Assembly (NCBI GenBank): GCA_905221605.1
Contig: CAJNDS010000768.1
Location: 821,293-885,292, forward strand
From: Symbiodinium natans
Taxonomy: Eukaryota > Sar > Dinophyceae > Suessiales > Symbiodiniaceae
Length of the DNA: 64,000 nt
Reading direction: 5' to 3'
Shown: piece after piece, positions 63,690-64,000 of the stretch
Position numbering within the stretch: the first letter of the stretch is position 1
Layout: each line of letters begins with the position of its first letter
Made by a program: the position numbers and the translations under genes
The notes under the pieces: model-generated
What the model was told of the DNA's origin: nothing
The model's database searches: none
The model's input: only the letters and a program-made list of their open reading frames with translations

Positions 63690-63977
63690 AGCCCTTGTTA
63701 GGAGGGAACCCTACGATTTGGGGTGTTTTTTTAGGGGCCCCTTATTTTCGTAAACCCCCATCTGCTGAACCTGAGCTATCCGAAAGGCCGTCGGTCCTCC
63801 GGCTCTTTTGCGCGGAAGGCCTTGGCCGCAGAAGAGCTTCACCGAAGACCAACCCCCACAACCTGAACGCACCTTAAAGGGGAATGGGGCAGACGAAGCT
63901 ACGCACGGACACTTGAATACACAGTGGCTAAAATCTGTTGGCTTCAGAAACTGCACAGACTCGTCATGACTCGTCAT
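63690..63977 (-). CDS. Possible exon ending at a family B arm
   Basis: From an ATG at 63977 the frame reads MTSHDESVQFLKPTDFSHCV, then FKVRSGCGGWSSVKLFCGQG and AFRIAQVQQM. At 63761 it enters a family B arm (ATGGGGGTTTACGAAAATAA), whose GGG|GTTTACG could serve as a splice donor. The element itself covers about 63690-63761. A plus frame 63511-63753 overlaps. No family recognised. Confidence 0.3.
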
Positions 63978-64000
63978 GACTATATGAACTACATGCCGCT

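Overview
This window is eukaryotic nuclear DNA, most likely from a dinoflagellate or a close alveolate. The evidence for that is indirect. The plant/algal/alveolate telomere heptamer TTTAGGG (or CCCTAAA) recurs in dozens of internal arrays. Coding signal comes mostly as short open segments bounded by plausible GT-AG splice sites, with no operons or bacterial ribosome-binding sites. A 13-base match to the 5' part of the dinoflagellate spliced leader occurs near 35.1 kb. Two genes (GDT1-like and a TAGT-type glycosyltransferase) are uninterrupted by introns, as retrogenes often are in this group. A chromerid or another TTTAGGG organism is not excluded. I found no rRNA, tRNA, CRISPR array or bacterial/viral replicon.

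Layout. 1-7 kb: telomere-like arrays, short inverted-repeat elements and a few exon-like segments. 7-13 kb: exon-like segments on the minus strand, a 0.7-kb trinucleotide/heptamer microsatellite and a Cys-rich 143-aa ORF. 13-23 kb: the densest telomere-like region, with heptamer, octamer and nonamer arrays, some head-to-head. 23-31 kb: the most gene-like stretch, with an HTH plus TAGT glycosyltransferase gene (24.9-26.0 kb), a 109-aa ORF, a small one-pass membrane ORF and several exons. 31-36 kb: microsatellites, telomere-like arrays and a coiled-coil/basic ORF with an in-frame stop. 36.7-38.8 kb: the GDT1/UPF0016 transporter gene with hairpin elements on both sides. 39-46 kb: AT-rich DNA, telomere-like arrays and three further inverted-repeat elements. 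46-50 kb: minus-strand exons. 50-52 kb: AAT repeats and a duplicated segment carrying poly-C. 52-60 kb: minus-strand exons, including one with a DGAT2/LPLAT-like motif. 61.6-63 kb: 1.3 kb of alternating purine-pyrimidine GTGCGC/GTGCAT repeat.

How it fits together. The confidently recognised products are a Golgi/endomembrane-type cation transporter (GDT1 family) and a predicted nuclear DNA-base glycosyltransferase with an N-terminal DNA-binding helix-turn-helix; the latter is notable because dinoflagellate DNA is rich in 5-hydroxymethyluracil. The rest is a repeat ecology: several families of ~75-210 bp elements with terminal inverted repeats, at least three copies of which lie beside predicted splice sites, and telomere-like arrays that abut broken ends of such elements. 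Exon calls without a named family rest only on amino-acid composition, frame length and splice-site consensus, and should be read as provisional.
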